A stretch of 12,983 nucleotides of DNA, from the NCBI GenBank assembly GCA_900128585.1, contig LT642653.1:1-12983 (forward strand), read 5' to 3'. Below, piece after piece: positions 7,501-12,983 of this stretch. This stretch comes from Stramenopiles sp. TOSAG23-3 (Eukaryota > Sar). The notes beneath the pieces are model-generated. The model was not told the origin of the DNA. It was given only the letters and a program-made list of their open reading frames with translations, and searched no databases. The stretch's first letter is position 1; the number at the start of each line of letters is the position of its first letter. A program made the translations under genes and the position numbers.

Positions 7501-9108
7501 TTCGATGTCCCCAAACCCAAGGATAAATGTTTTCCATTCTTCAGCTGTTTCTGCATGTTGCTTCTTATAGGCTATCTCTTTTTGTTCTCCGAACCTCTTT
7601 AGGGATCCCGACGAATGCAAGAATTTTCTTATGTTCTTTGGGATAACTTCGTTGTGATGAAAATCAGTACACCGCAACTGCGCTTCATAATCTCTTTGTT
7701 CCGACGAAGGGTTGCGGTTTTGGAGGACTTCCGCTAGGAACGTATCATCCCACGTGTCACATCCTCCAGTTGGAATTTTTACATCGCCGAAGGGAACAAT
7801 ACCCGTGTCCGATGCGGGTTTTTGTTTACACAGCAATGGTGTATTGCAGTCGTTACCCGCTCTTGGTGCAGATTTGTTTTTGCTGTATCGTTGCCTTATA
7901 CATTGCCAAAACCTGGAGCACATAGGAGTACTTTTTTTAGTCTCGAAACGCGTATGGATAACGCCAGAGACGTTGTGGGAATTGTTGAGTTTTTCAGCAT
8001 GAGCGTCTTCCTTCAGTCGGGAATATTCATAACCTTCTTCATCTCCTCCTGGATCTCCGCCTGCTGCTGGCTGTTTCTTCATCATCATGCTGTGACGCTT
8101 ATATTCGTCTTTCAAAACGGGCGTAGTGTTGTTGGTAGTAGTACCGGTAGTAGTATTATTATCGTCGTCATCATCGTTCCGTAACCACCATGCTTGTGGG
8201 ATTTTGGGCGCGGGGTTATAATCGAAATTTTGCTCTTCCTTTCGGAATCGGTTGGCTCGCTCATGATCATTTCTGGACGATTCTGATACATAAGCATCTA
8301 CGTCAAACACGCCTGCAGTTGCATCAGTTTGTGGGAGTGCATCCCCAAGGCTGAAGTACGTATTGCGGTAGACCAAATTGCTCACATTTTTTCTTTCTTC
8401 TTCATCGGCGGGGACGGCACCGTTGAAGATGTTCAAGTAATGAGCAAGTACGATCGCACCACTTGACGGAAGGGCGAAGCTTTTCGGCTGGGCGTGTACA
8501 GATCCAATTCTACTGAGAATTAGCAAGGTCACTTTAAATATTTTTTTCTTTTCTTTTTTGTCGTTTTTTAATTTTTTTCTTTCTTTTTTTTTTCCATTTG
8601 GGGGGGGGGGCGCTTGCAATGTTGCCAGGGAAGTTGCTGCTCCTAACACGGTAAGAAACAGAAATGCGAAGCCAATCTTCGGTTCAACGTTCGCGTAAAC
8701 ATTTGTTTTCACTGGGCTCATTTGATTGCTTATCTTTAAACCAGGGCTTGAAGCCTTACGGTTTTGATGAACCGGTTTTGCAGTGCTGCCCCGCGAGAAC
8801 GGCAGAAGATCTTTGCTCGAAATGGTCTGCGCGCAAACTTCATCGCAGCGGCTTATGATCTCGCGTCTATTCCAACTGGGTCTACAACGAGAGTACTCCA
8901 TGAGTGAAGCACTTCGGCTCATAGATTTCTCTGTGTTGAAGCACGTGAAAAGTTGCACGGTTTTCGAATGTACGGGAGCGCTTTTGGGCGTGAACGCGGC
9001 ATGAGCGTAACGTTGCGCGCGCAGTGCCCATGGAGGGCCTATCAAGCTCGCATCGTAAGCATGGCTTAGGACACTTGCAGCAAGTGTTATCAATAACAAT
9101 TTAAACAT
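4561..9108 (-). CDS. Membrane-linked ubiquitin-like / dynamin-like GTPase fusion protein (1515 aa)
   Basis: A single open frame runs from ATG at 9108-9106 to TGA at 4563-4561. Residues 1-18 form a good signal peptide (MFKLLLITLAASVLSHA). Residues 19-143 contain Cys 56, 74, 88 and 92. Residues 147-166 are a hydrophobic membrane span followed by Pro and a Lys/Arg cluster (173-189), a stop-transfer arrangement that would place the rest in the cytosol; a weaker hydrophobic stretch follows at 190-206. Residues 240-420 are low-complexity with Asp, Asn-Thr and Met runs. Residues 597-672 are ubiquitin-like. Residues 812-1030 carry Walker A GASGAGKT (820-827), a G3-like LIDTIG (932-937) and a G4-like MTHGHD (997-1002), in the order and context of dynamin-family G domains. 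Residues 1038-1300 are long charged helices, like a stalk. The end has ACECEPSC and more Cys. By analogy it would bind GTP, self-assemble and act on membranes; the ubiquitin-like part may recruit partners. No named orthologue is recognised. Introns are possible around 8500-8650. Confidence 0.8.
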   Translation of the reverse strand: MFKLLLITLAASVLSHAYDASLIGPPWALRAQRYAHAAFTPKSAPVHSKTVQLFTCFNTEKSMSRSASLMEYSRCRPSWNRREIISRCDEVCAQTISSKDLLPFSRGSTAKPVHQNRKASSPGLKISNQMSPVKTNVYANVEPKIGFAFLFLTVLGAATSLATLQAPPPPNGKKKERKKLKNDKKEKKKIFKVTLLILSRIGSVHAQPKSFALPSSGAIVLAHYLNIFNGAVPADEEERKNVSNLVYRNTYFSLGDALPQTDATAGVFDVDAYVSESSRNDHERANRFRKEEQNFDYNPAPKIPQAWWLRNDDDDDNNTTTGTTTNNTTPVLKDEYKRHSMMMKKQPAAGGDPGGDEEGYEYSRLKEDAHAEKLNNSHNVSGVIHTRFETKKSTPMCSRFWQCIRQRYSKNKSAPRAGNDCNTPLLCKQKPASDTGIVPFGDVKIPTGGCDTWDDTFLAEVLQNRNPSSEQRDYEAQLRCTDFHHNEVIPKNIRKFLHSSGSLKRFGEQKEIAYKKQHAETAEEWKTFILGFGDIEDEQVKKELNVLDGLSPDGKRTLSLEDVIDLSNSREFYNGVKSHSASSRKTLLENERTTDTMQVLVRLGSGKTIALDICPEDTVFDVKQSIQDKEGYPPIGQWLTFEKKPLYDDQVVRKSGISPGSTIEHRARIVGGGRRVRDIVKATKNRAAKMKRTLKQKLHRLTAEPSDVPQEIDGRMKDYDVSPIPPTAPLADVFGPDADEKHGNAFLTILNEHRARTQQKNDGSAVVDETEAIAAEVMAKINFDKVVMNDHMIPLLDRLEAEAANVVKEIKSGATMHLIGASGAGKTMIVNSFMSVLLEGTSLMAFKLPSGEEHTTARKVSVTSRLDMSTNKTYLLIDGQCVEEVDFAKKVLLDKKVIVQKRTHQDEVDHHKAPLSIVVVNPASRRYLHATLIDTIGHMAFLEQECMEDSVSTLHRQRKDGVVGLCFNANNAQPPILSIAAYHPRENDQYISRICVMTHGHDQASERAKRTFLGANVSSKYGAERLVQVSTGNTQEILYEMECLTSQLLYRSISACQKLDERRKPLSLRARDEEGDLDLLADFLMKELKYRLYEEDMVNYVDYGDMAKAVISQTRMLMQENWTRRYEQARFQSQSLTRKPVDRARSICNTLIGETTDLSVRFLMENVFLPLVNERVDWIEKRVHLFTPQKSPLNSVEQGAIITAVTNGFETAATRARVVLLDAISTAQLQAALSVTNVSIPSQRDKVRLERSVKRLYNAAKKPFENVLTSRMRSWFDDFWHNAFNESTLELKRFAEEEDSIPKRMSFREPDPFEDLRGTDAQVFAKKKISADNIPVGHSGWQAEPNAEGSPGSPADENTVQKLKACECEPSCVETLSLNEKRQLINAADFGVVTFSNLVGKLGISHAQGMKQAFQWACQQQRWCSVVLDGKELLQCDPTTTTVSKVYSRMEPEKRLSQLELKIPNSNPKILSLQSHGNLTLSEYGCCDRFIFSDLSEKPKLRGGSLFGCHGKVAA
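6019..6675 (-). other. Dynamin-like GTPase domain
   Basis: Residues 812-1030. The P-loop GASGAGKT is followed by IVNSFM, as in dynamin-type G1 helices. Thr 855/856 in the EHTTARKV segment could be G2. The segment LSIVVVNP followed by ATLIDTIG matches the dynamin pattern of a beta strand, Pro, then L-T-L-I-D-x-x-G (G3). The block ending RICVMTHGHD matches the strand before G4 (T-K-x-D), though with an extra residue and His for Lys. GTP specificity is therefore inferred, not certain; GIMAP/Toc-like septum-type GTPases are the other candidates. Confidence 0.6.
7090..7320 (-). other. Ubiquitin-like domain
   Basis: Residues 597-672 align with eukaryotic ubiquitin without a gap, from MQ at the start to GG at positions 75-76, with about 33 of 76 identities by my hand count (for example GKTI, the whole IQDKEG block, PP, and the final GG). 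A further Gly and Arg-Arg follow. Ubiquitin-numbered Lys 11, 27, 33 and 48 are present, Lys 63 and Lys 29 are not. Leu8, Ile44 and Val70 are replaced by Gly, Thr and Arg, so the usual hydrophobic recognition patch is missing. Confidence 0.88.
8611..8676 (-). other. Predicted transmembrane segment with basic stop-transfer patch
   Basis: Residues 145-166 are hydrophobic (IGFAFLFLTVLGAATSLATL), then four Pro, then a Lys/Arg-rich stretch through residue 189. With the cleavable signal peptide this gives a type I topology: about 125 luminal residues and a cytosolic ubiquitin-like/GTPase body. The Pro/Lys codons lie in G/C and A homopolymers, so part of this linker may be intronic or variable. Confidence 0.5.
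9055..9108 (-). other. Signal peptide of the GTPase fusion
   Basis: The first 18 codons give a Lys at position 3, a Leu/Ile/Ala core and a Ser-His-Ala type cleavage site before Tyr-Asp. This fits entry into the secretory pathway. I see no Phe at +1 as in classic stramenopile plastid bipartite leaders. Confidence 0.6.
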
Positions 9109-9148
9109 GTGTGTGGGTTGGTTAGGTTTAGGTTTGACGATTTGACGA

Positions 9149-9156
9149 TTGATTGG
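9149..9156 (-). promoter_or_regulatory. CCAATCAA element upstream of the GTPase fusion gene
   Basis: Read on the minus strand, CCAATCAA starts 48 nt before the ATG. The same octamer occurs at nearly the same distance before the divergent gene at 10322. Two tandem TTTGACGA units (plus-strand reading, 9133-9148) lie between it and the ATG. CCAAT boxes are known eukaryotic promoter elements bound by NF-Y-type factors; use here is inferred. Confidence 0.35.
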
Positions 9157-9589
9157 TTATTCTACTAACGGCTTTCTTTCGTTTTTACATGAAGTTTTTA
9201 CATGTATTTTGATTTCAGTAGTTAAATACTATTACTTTCGCGGTGTGGGTTTGGTTGTGTGTTTGCATTTGTTTTTTTTTCGCGCAAAAAAATTATTAAT
9301 GCTATACTAGCAAGGTGTACCTGGTATTAGATTAGTACAGGTACCGATACTTCGTATATTTTGTTGTCCTCGACGATTATACGGTATTACTTGGTAATAC
9401 AGGTAGGGCAATACTCGGATATTTTTGATGCTGTGTTCCTTTATATGTCAATTGATCTGAAACATATTTTTTGCGCGCTAATTGTGATTGATGTTGTATG
9501 CTGTATACCTGTAAATTGTTATGTGAAATAATAATTTCCTTGCGACACACGCCTCATACTGTACTACTACGACAGTACAGGAACAAATT

Positions 9590-9633
9590 CGCACAATTTT
9601 TTTGTGTTTGCTCGCACAATTTTTTTGTGTTTG
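9590..9633 (+). repeat. 21-bp perfect tandem duplication
   Basis: Two identical 21-base copies (9590-9610, 9613-9633), each CGCACAA, seven T, GTGTTTG, are separated by CT, a 23-nt period. It is probably a recent slippage duplication. No function is evident. Confidence 0.85.
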
Positions 9634-10034
9634 TTGCAGCACAAATAATTTGGGTTATAAAATTATATTTATTAGTTTGACTACTTGGACTACGAGGATT
9701 ACTACAAATTATAATAGCTTGTAGACGACTAATTCAATACCAAAAGCTCAGGCAGCTGGTAAAAAATATTACTAGGCGACTATTATACTATTCTTTGGAA
9801 ATAAATTAGTCCTTGTACCAAAATTAATAGACGATAATAGAGCGTATTATTGCTACTATAAATAATACAGTATACGGTACGAACTGAGAGTAATATTTTT
9901 ATTATTTACACCTGGGTACCAAATAATAATACTGAACGAATAATCGTCTTCTCTCTTCTCTCTCTACATGTATTTAAAATGTTCCGCGCCAGTAGTAATT
10001 AGTCTAATACTAGTCCGTGGATTACTACCAACAA

Positions 10035-10086
10035 GGTACAGGTACCGTACCAGGTATTATACCTGTACCAGGTACCGAGGTACCGT
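10035..10086 (+). repeat. GTACC/CCAGGTA palindromic cluster
   Basis: Several overlapping GGTACC hexamers flank a central CAGGTATTATACCTG palindrome, so the stretch can fold as an imperfect hairpin. Related pieces occur at 9313-9353, 12741-12752 (CCAGGTATTATA) and 12971-12981. They look like members of one short dispersed repeat family in the spacers. Confidence 0.6.
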
Positions 10087-10262
10087 AATACGAGGAGTAG
10101 TACAGTAGACCCAAAAAATATATTTTTTTATTAAAAAAAAAATTATTGTTGTTGTTTTTTTGTTGTTGTCTGTCGTCGTCGTCGTCGTCGTCTAGCGGCG
10201 TACGTCTAGTATGACATAAATAAGCAATTTTAAATTATATTTTTTACCTAACTGGATTCCGT

Positions 10263-10278
10263 CCAATAATCCAATCAA
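10263..10278 (+). promoter_or_regulatory. Double CCAAT element upstream of the 10322 gene
   Basis: CCAAT occurs at 10263-10267 and again as CCAATCAA at 10271-10278, with the second copy starting 51 nt before the ATG. An AT-rich stretch resembling a TATA region lies just upstream (about 10229-10245). Confidence 0.35.
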
Positions 10279-10321
10279 ACACACAAAGTTTAACAAATCT
10301 AACATCGCGCATATACAAGAA

Positions 10322-11218
10322 ATGCCCCCTAAATTCCAACGAAGGGTTTTTCAACCCCCAGGAAAAGAAGAAGCTTCATTATCGGCTAAAACCTACGCCC
10401 AAGTTGTCAGGAATGTCCTGAACACCACCTCCCCTAGTGCGGCGCAGCCTTTGGCCGAACACGCTTCTGCCGTGCTACAAAGAAAAGGCTATGAAACACC
10501 AACCGATCCCGCTCTTTTATCCATGTCTTCCCCATCAGCTTTGATGAGGGTTAAAAATCTGAAAAACAGAGGAGATGGTTTTAGTCCAGATGACGAAAAG
10601 AAGTACATTTATGAATACGTTCCTAAATTGAACTCAACCAAGGAAACAACCTTCAGTCAACAGGTAGCTGCCCGCCCAGTCCCGCGTCAGTGGGCGCGAA
10701 AGAAGCATAAAAGGAAAAAGCGCGTACGGCTTCAACACTTGCATTCTCGTAAAACAAAAGACACAAAAAGAAAACAAAATATCGATGATTATGAAGCTAT
10801 GAAGGAAGCAAAAAGGCTGAACGAGGCAAGCAGCCTGGAAGATACAACTTCAACGTCCTCCACTCTTTGTGCGTGTAGTTTTATCCTACTGCAGATAGGT
10901 GCATCGAACCAACAACCTCCAATTCAAATGGTTACCGAAGCAAAGTTTTCAGCTGAGCTGGTTTATCACAATACGCTGAAGGTATGCATCAGAGACCCAA
11001 CAGTACTCATGAGTAAAATATTTGACGCTGTGTTTCTTTTCTTCCCTGAGGATCGGAAAAAGTTTAATTGTTTTCTTGGAATTAAAGAGCTCTTACATTC
11101 AACAACACGCGTTACGGTAGAGAACTTAGGGTTAAATTCAGGCCAAATGCTGAAATTGAAGCGACAATATCGCAACGGATTACCAGGGGGAGGAACACCA
11201 TGGTCTAAGCTCGCTTAA
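10322..11218 (+). CDS. Basic protein with C-terminal ubiquitin-like fold and GGG tail (298 aa)
   Basis: I do not recognise a named family. The start ATG at 10322 (AGAAATGCC, A at -3) precedes a hydrophilic N-terminus. Residues 126-151 are a dense Lys/Arg/His cluster (ARKKHKRKKRVR and on) that could be a nuclear or nucleolar signal or a nucleic-acid-binding patch. Residues 180-192 are a short hydrophobic Cys-containing stretch. Residues about 204-291 follow the order of a ubiquitin fold: two strands, then LKVCIRDP, a helix, the FNCFLGIKEL strand-turn-strand, the LGLNSGQMLKL loop and final strand, then GLPGGG. A seven-residue extension (TPWSKLA) follows the Gly run, as in precursors of ubiquitin-like modifiers that are trimmed to expose Gly-Gly. 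The Gly run sits several residues further from the last strand than in ubiquitin, so conjugation is uncertain. A GT-AG pair (10664-10894) brackets 231 nt that could be removed in frame. It is divergent from the GTPase fusion and convergent with the next gene. Confidence 0.75.
   Translation: MPPKFQRRVFQPPGKEEASLSAKTYAQVVRNVLNTTSPSAAQPLAEHASAVLQRKGYETPTDPALLSMSSPSALMRVKNLKNRGDGFSPDDEKKYIYEYVPKLNSTKETTFSQQVAARPVPRQWARKKHKRKKRVRLQHLHSRKTKDTKRKQNIDDYEAMKEAKRLNEASSLEDTTSTSSTLCACSFILLQIGASNQQPPIQMVTEAKFSAELVYHNTLKVCIRDPTVLMSKIFDAVFLFFPEDRKKFNCFLGIKELLHSTTRVTVENLGLNSGQMLKLKRQYRNGLPGGGTPWSKLA
10931..11194 (+). other. Putative ubiquitin-like fold ending in Gly-Gly-Gly
   Basis: Residues 204-291. Support is the strand/helix order and the LxLxxGxxLxL final hairpin, not sequence identity, which is low. 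The equivalent of ubiquitin's alpha helix is interrupted by FFPEDRKK. A structure prediction would decide it. Confidence 0.5.
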
Positions 11219-11255
11219 TTAAGGAAGTAAAACTTTACTGGACATAAGGAGCAGA

Positions 11256-11261
11256 AATAAA
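11256..11261 (+). terminator. AATAAA polyadenylation-type signal
   Basis: AATAAA begins 38 nt after the TAA stop of the 10322-11218 gene, a normal position for a poly(A) signal in eukaryotes that use it. Only about 140 bases separate this stop from the stop of the convergent gene. Confidence 0.4.
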
Positions 11262-11358
11262 TTCGCGGTACATGAAGTAAATTTTTACAATAGACCTCTT
11301 TCCTCTAACAACATTAGTCAAAAAACCAAAATATATAGTATGTTTTAAGACTCTCATT

Positions 11359-12345
11359 TTAAATCCAATAGTCATATGCATAATCTATGTAATGTGTACC
11401 GCTGTCCTGATGCATTTTACGTTTTTTCTTGTTCCTTTCATTTGGAATCATTTTCCTTTCGTCTGTTTTCCCCCATTCCTCAGTCGATCCAGGAGTTTCG
11501 TCATCATTCGGCTCCCCGGGTTGGCCACTGTCTTGCGAGGTGTCACAATGTTCCAAAAACCCATCTTCCGGAGTCTCGTCTAAGCTCTGGTATAATCTGT
11601 CACGGAGCCCGCAGTATTTCGATTTCAGCTTTTCCAAGCTGTCACGGAGATTGTCGATTTCCAATTCGTACCGCTGCTTTTCCGATGCGAGCCTCTCCTT
11701 TTCCAATTCGCAACCTAACGAGCACACGTTGCTCTTGTTTTCATCATCTACATTCATCTCATTATAAAAGCTGCCATGGATATTGTCGAACGAGCACACG
11801 TTGCTCATGTTTTCATCATCTATATTCATCTTATTATATTGTTCCGACAGCGAGCACACGTCTTCTTTGAAAACAAATTGCAGCTCTTCCGATTTAAAGT
11901 TTGCGCCTTTCAAGCCACCATGGGTCGACGCGTTTTCCTCTTGCTGCTCTTTTGCCCCCAAATCCCACTTCTTGTAAACCACATCTGTGGCTACTTCCGC
12001 AAAAAAATGTTTCTCTAATCTCTCCTTTTTGTCTGTTCCACTTCCACCGCCCGGTGCAAAATAATCGTATTTGCGGTGTTTATGGGCGCGGCGAATAGCT
12101 TTATCCATATCATGGTACTCCTTTGCTTTATACTGTGTGCGTCCTTGTTCATCCTTATATTCCTCATCTTTGAAGTTCTTAAATTCAAGTTTACGATTAG
12201 CACAATCAATTTCAACAATTTCATTTCGGATTCTTCCACATTCCAAAACAGTCTGGGAATGGTGGTACTTTTTTGTTTGTATGTCCACAGCTTCCTGCAC
12301 CATCTCCCACTTTTCCGGGGAGACACCTTCCCAGTTCTTTATCAT
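11359..12345 (-). CDS. Hypothetical coiled-coil, acidic-repeat protein (328 aa)
   Basis: I do not recognise the family. The ATG at 12345 is the first in frame, but the frame stays open for 14 more codons (QWDKLINCEAKG before the Met) to a TAG. The same point reads GGTAGCAG|TGG, a possible 3' splice site, so an upstream exon may exist. Residues 1-95 are charged and mostly helical with Trp, Tyr and His (KAIRRAHKHRKYDYF). A GGGSG linker follows at 99-103. Residues 163-209 contain an imperfect repeat with core NxMNxDDENxSNVCS, two full copies and a partial third. Residues 212-255 form a heptad-like coiled coil (ELEKERLASEKQRYELEIDN and on), and 259-295 are acidic and Pro/Gly-rich. RNKKKRK (304-310) could be a nuclear signal, and the protein ends in an aromatic tail (YIDYAYDYWI). 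Oligomerisation through the coiled coil is likely; the function is unknown. It is convergent with the preceding gene. Confidence 0.72.
   Translation of the reverse strand: MIKNWEGVSPEKWEMVQEAVDIQTKKYHHSQTVLECGRIRNEIVEIDCANRKLEFKNFKDEEYKDEQGRTQYKAKEYHDMDKAIRRAHKHRKYDYFAPGGGSGTDKKERLEKHFFAEVATDVVYKKWDLGAKEQQEENASTHGGLKGANFKSEELQFVFKEDVCSLSEQYNKMNIDDENMSNVCSFDNIHGSFYNEMNVDDENKSNVCSLGCELEKERLASEKQRYELEIDNLRDSLEKLKSKYCGLRDRLYQSLDETPEDGFLEHCDTSQDSGQPGEPNDDETPGSTEEWGKTDERKMIPNERNKKKRKMHQDSGTHYIDYAYDYWI
11719..11860 (-). repeat. 72/60-nt in-frame tandem repeat within the coiled-coil gene
   Basis: Copies of about 50 bases start at 11719 and 11791 (72 nt apart) and differ at only a few positions. A partial third (CGAGCACACG) starts at 11851. 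Both offsets are multiples of three, so the repeat expands the protein by 24 and 20 residues without a frameshift. Confidence 0.85.
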
Positions 12346-12983
12346 GCCTTTGGCTTCGCAGTTGATAAGTTTATCCCACTGCTACCGGAGGGTTTTGCGG
12401 TATGATTTCTTTGCGGTAAAGAGAGGGAATTATTCACCTGTGTAAAAAACAAGCAATAGCAGTTTCAAATGTAGATTCACCCTTAGTATGCCACAAGATT
12501 TTTCAAGTCAATTATACTTGAGTAAGAATTTCTGTTCCTTTTCTTTCCACGAAGAGAAAAAGAAGTGCGTATCGTAAGAGTACTTCAATTCTATGATTAT
12601 GATGATTGATGTTATTTATTATAAATACGACGATGATGATTTTTTTGGATTTTTAATGATGATGATGATGATGTTGTATGTTATTAAGAAGAGAAGAAAC
12701 TATTTTTGGGTATATAATTTTAGTTCTAGCTAGAATACCACCAGGTATTATAACAGCAGGAATAGTAGTCGTCTAATTACTATTAGTGTAACTAATAAAA
12801 AAAAATCGGAAAAAAGAACGAAGTCCAGCGTAATAATAGTAGCTAGTAATATTTGAGACTAGAAATACTATGAAATTAGGACTCCTCGAATTAATAGACT
12901 TTATTTGACTATAGTAGTAGTACTATATATTTCCGTAGTAAAAAAGCAAAGAAAACGAAGGGAACTGAACTACCGGTACGATA
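12346..12983. other. AT-rich spacer with possible splice signals and ATG/GAT microsatellite
   Basis: No complete gene is seen. Reading the minus strand, TTGTTTTTTACACAG (12436-12450) resembles a 3' splice site and lies about 90 nt upstream of the coiled-coil gene's ATG. Positions 12656-12673 are (ATG)6. CCAGGTATTATA at 12741-12752 repeats a 12-mer from 10050-10061. The end (12971-12981) holds another CCGGTAC palindrome. Confidence 0.5.

Larger units (their letters stand above)
9109..10321. other. Divergent intergenic region with short palindromes and repeats
   Basis: This 1.2 kb separates two divergently transcribed genes. No gene is visible. It is AT-rich, with GTAC/ACCTGG-type palindromic clusters (9313-9353 and 10035-10086, sharing the 12-mer GTACAGGTACCG), a perfect 21-bp direct repeat (9590-9610 and 9613-9633) and a (GTC)7 run (10172-10192). 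Near the minus-strand gene it holds tandem TTTGACGA (9133-9148) and two copies of GTTTTTACATG (9181-9191, 9194-9204). Confidence 0.65.

Noticed and set aside
5108-8184. Several plus-strand frames of 100-200 codons opposite the GTPase gene
   Set aside because: They are fully inside the minus-strand gene, whose ubiquitin-like and GTPase motifs prove its frame.
10866-10894. A 26-nt intron (GTGCGTGTAG to CTGCAG) in the 10322 gene
   Set aside because: Removing it shifts the frame and runs into stops before the ubiquitin-like end. Only the longer in-frame segment remains plausible.
11195-11215. SKL-type peroxisomal signal in the tail TPWSKLA
   Set aside because: PTS1 must be the last three residues. 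Here the protein ends in KLA, so SKL is internal.

Overview
This window looks like nuclear DNA of a unicellular eukaryote, probably an alga or other marine-type protist. Coding islands lie between long AT-rich spacers full of homopolymers, microsatellites and short GTAC-type palindromes. There are no operons, Shine-Dalgarno sites or prokaryotic gene families. The reading frames begin with ATG, two have plausible Kozak contexts, and canonical GT-AG splice pairs can be seen. I cannot name the lineage from the sequence alone.

Layout, left to right. Bases 1-1522 are low-complexity spacer (a G17 start, a CCCTAAA-like patch, long purine and pyrimidine tracts, G-runs). Bases 1523-3250 (+) hold a very GC-rich single-exon gene for a 575-residue protein with a hydrophobic signal/anchor segment and an unusual Tyr/Cys-rich tail; I recognise no named family. 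Bases 3337-3767 hold a Thr/Glu/Pro-coding minisatellite bracketed by a near-perfect 24/25-bp inverted repeat. Bases 3922-4112 (+) hold a very short gene or gene remnant that becomes protein-like across its whole length only if a 17-nt GT-AG intron is removed. Bases 4561-9108 (-) hold the largest gene, 1515 codons: N-terminal signal peptide, membrane segment, basic patch, an ungapped 76-residue ubiquitin-like domain ending in Gly-Gly, a dynamin-like GTPase core, a long helical region and a short Cys-rich C-terminal region. Bases 9109-10321 are a spacer between two divergent genes. Bases 10322-11218 (+) encode a 298-residue basic protein whose C-terminus also looks like a ubiquitin fold and ends in GGG plus a seven-residue tail. 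Bases 11359-12345 (-) encode a 328-residue acidic/coiled-coil protein convergent with it. The remainder is AT-rich spacer.

The most interesting unit is the divergent pair at 9108 (-) and 10322 (+). Both carry ubiquitin-like folds with a Gly-Gly(-Gly) end, and both have a CCAATCAA element about 50 nt before the ATG. A membrane-tethered ubiquitin-like/dynamin-like GTPase next to a possible ubiquitin-like precursor suggests a linked membrane-remodelling or conjugation/defence system. The domains and arrangement are read from the sequence; the joint function is inference. These genes also have far lower GC than the gene at 1523-3250, so the window holds two compositional regimes.
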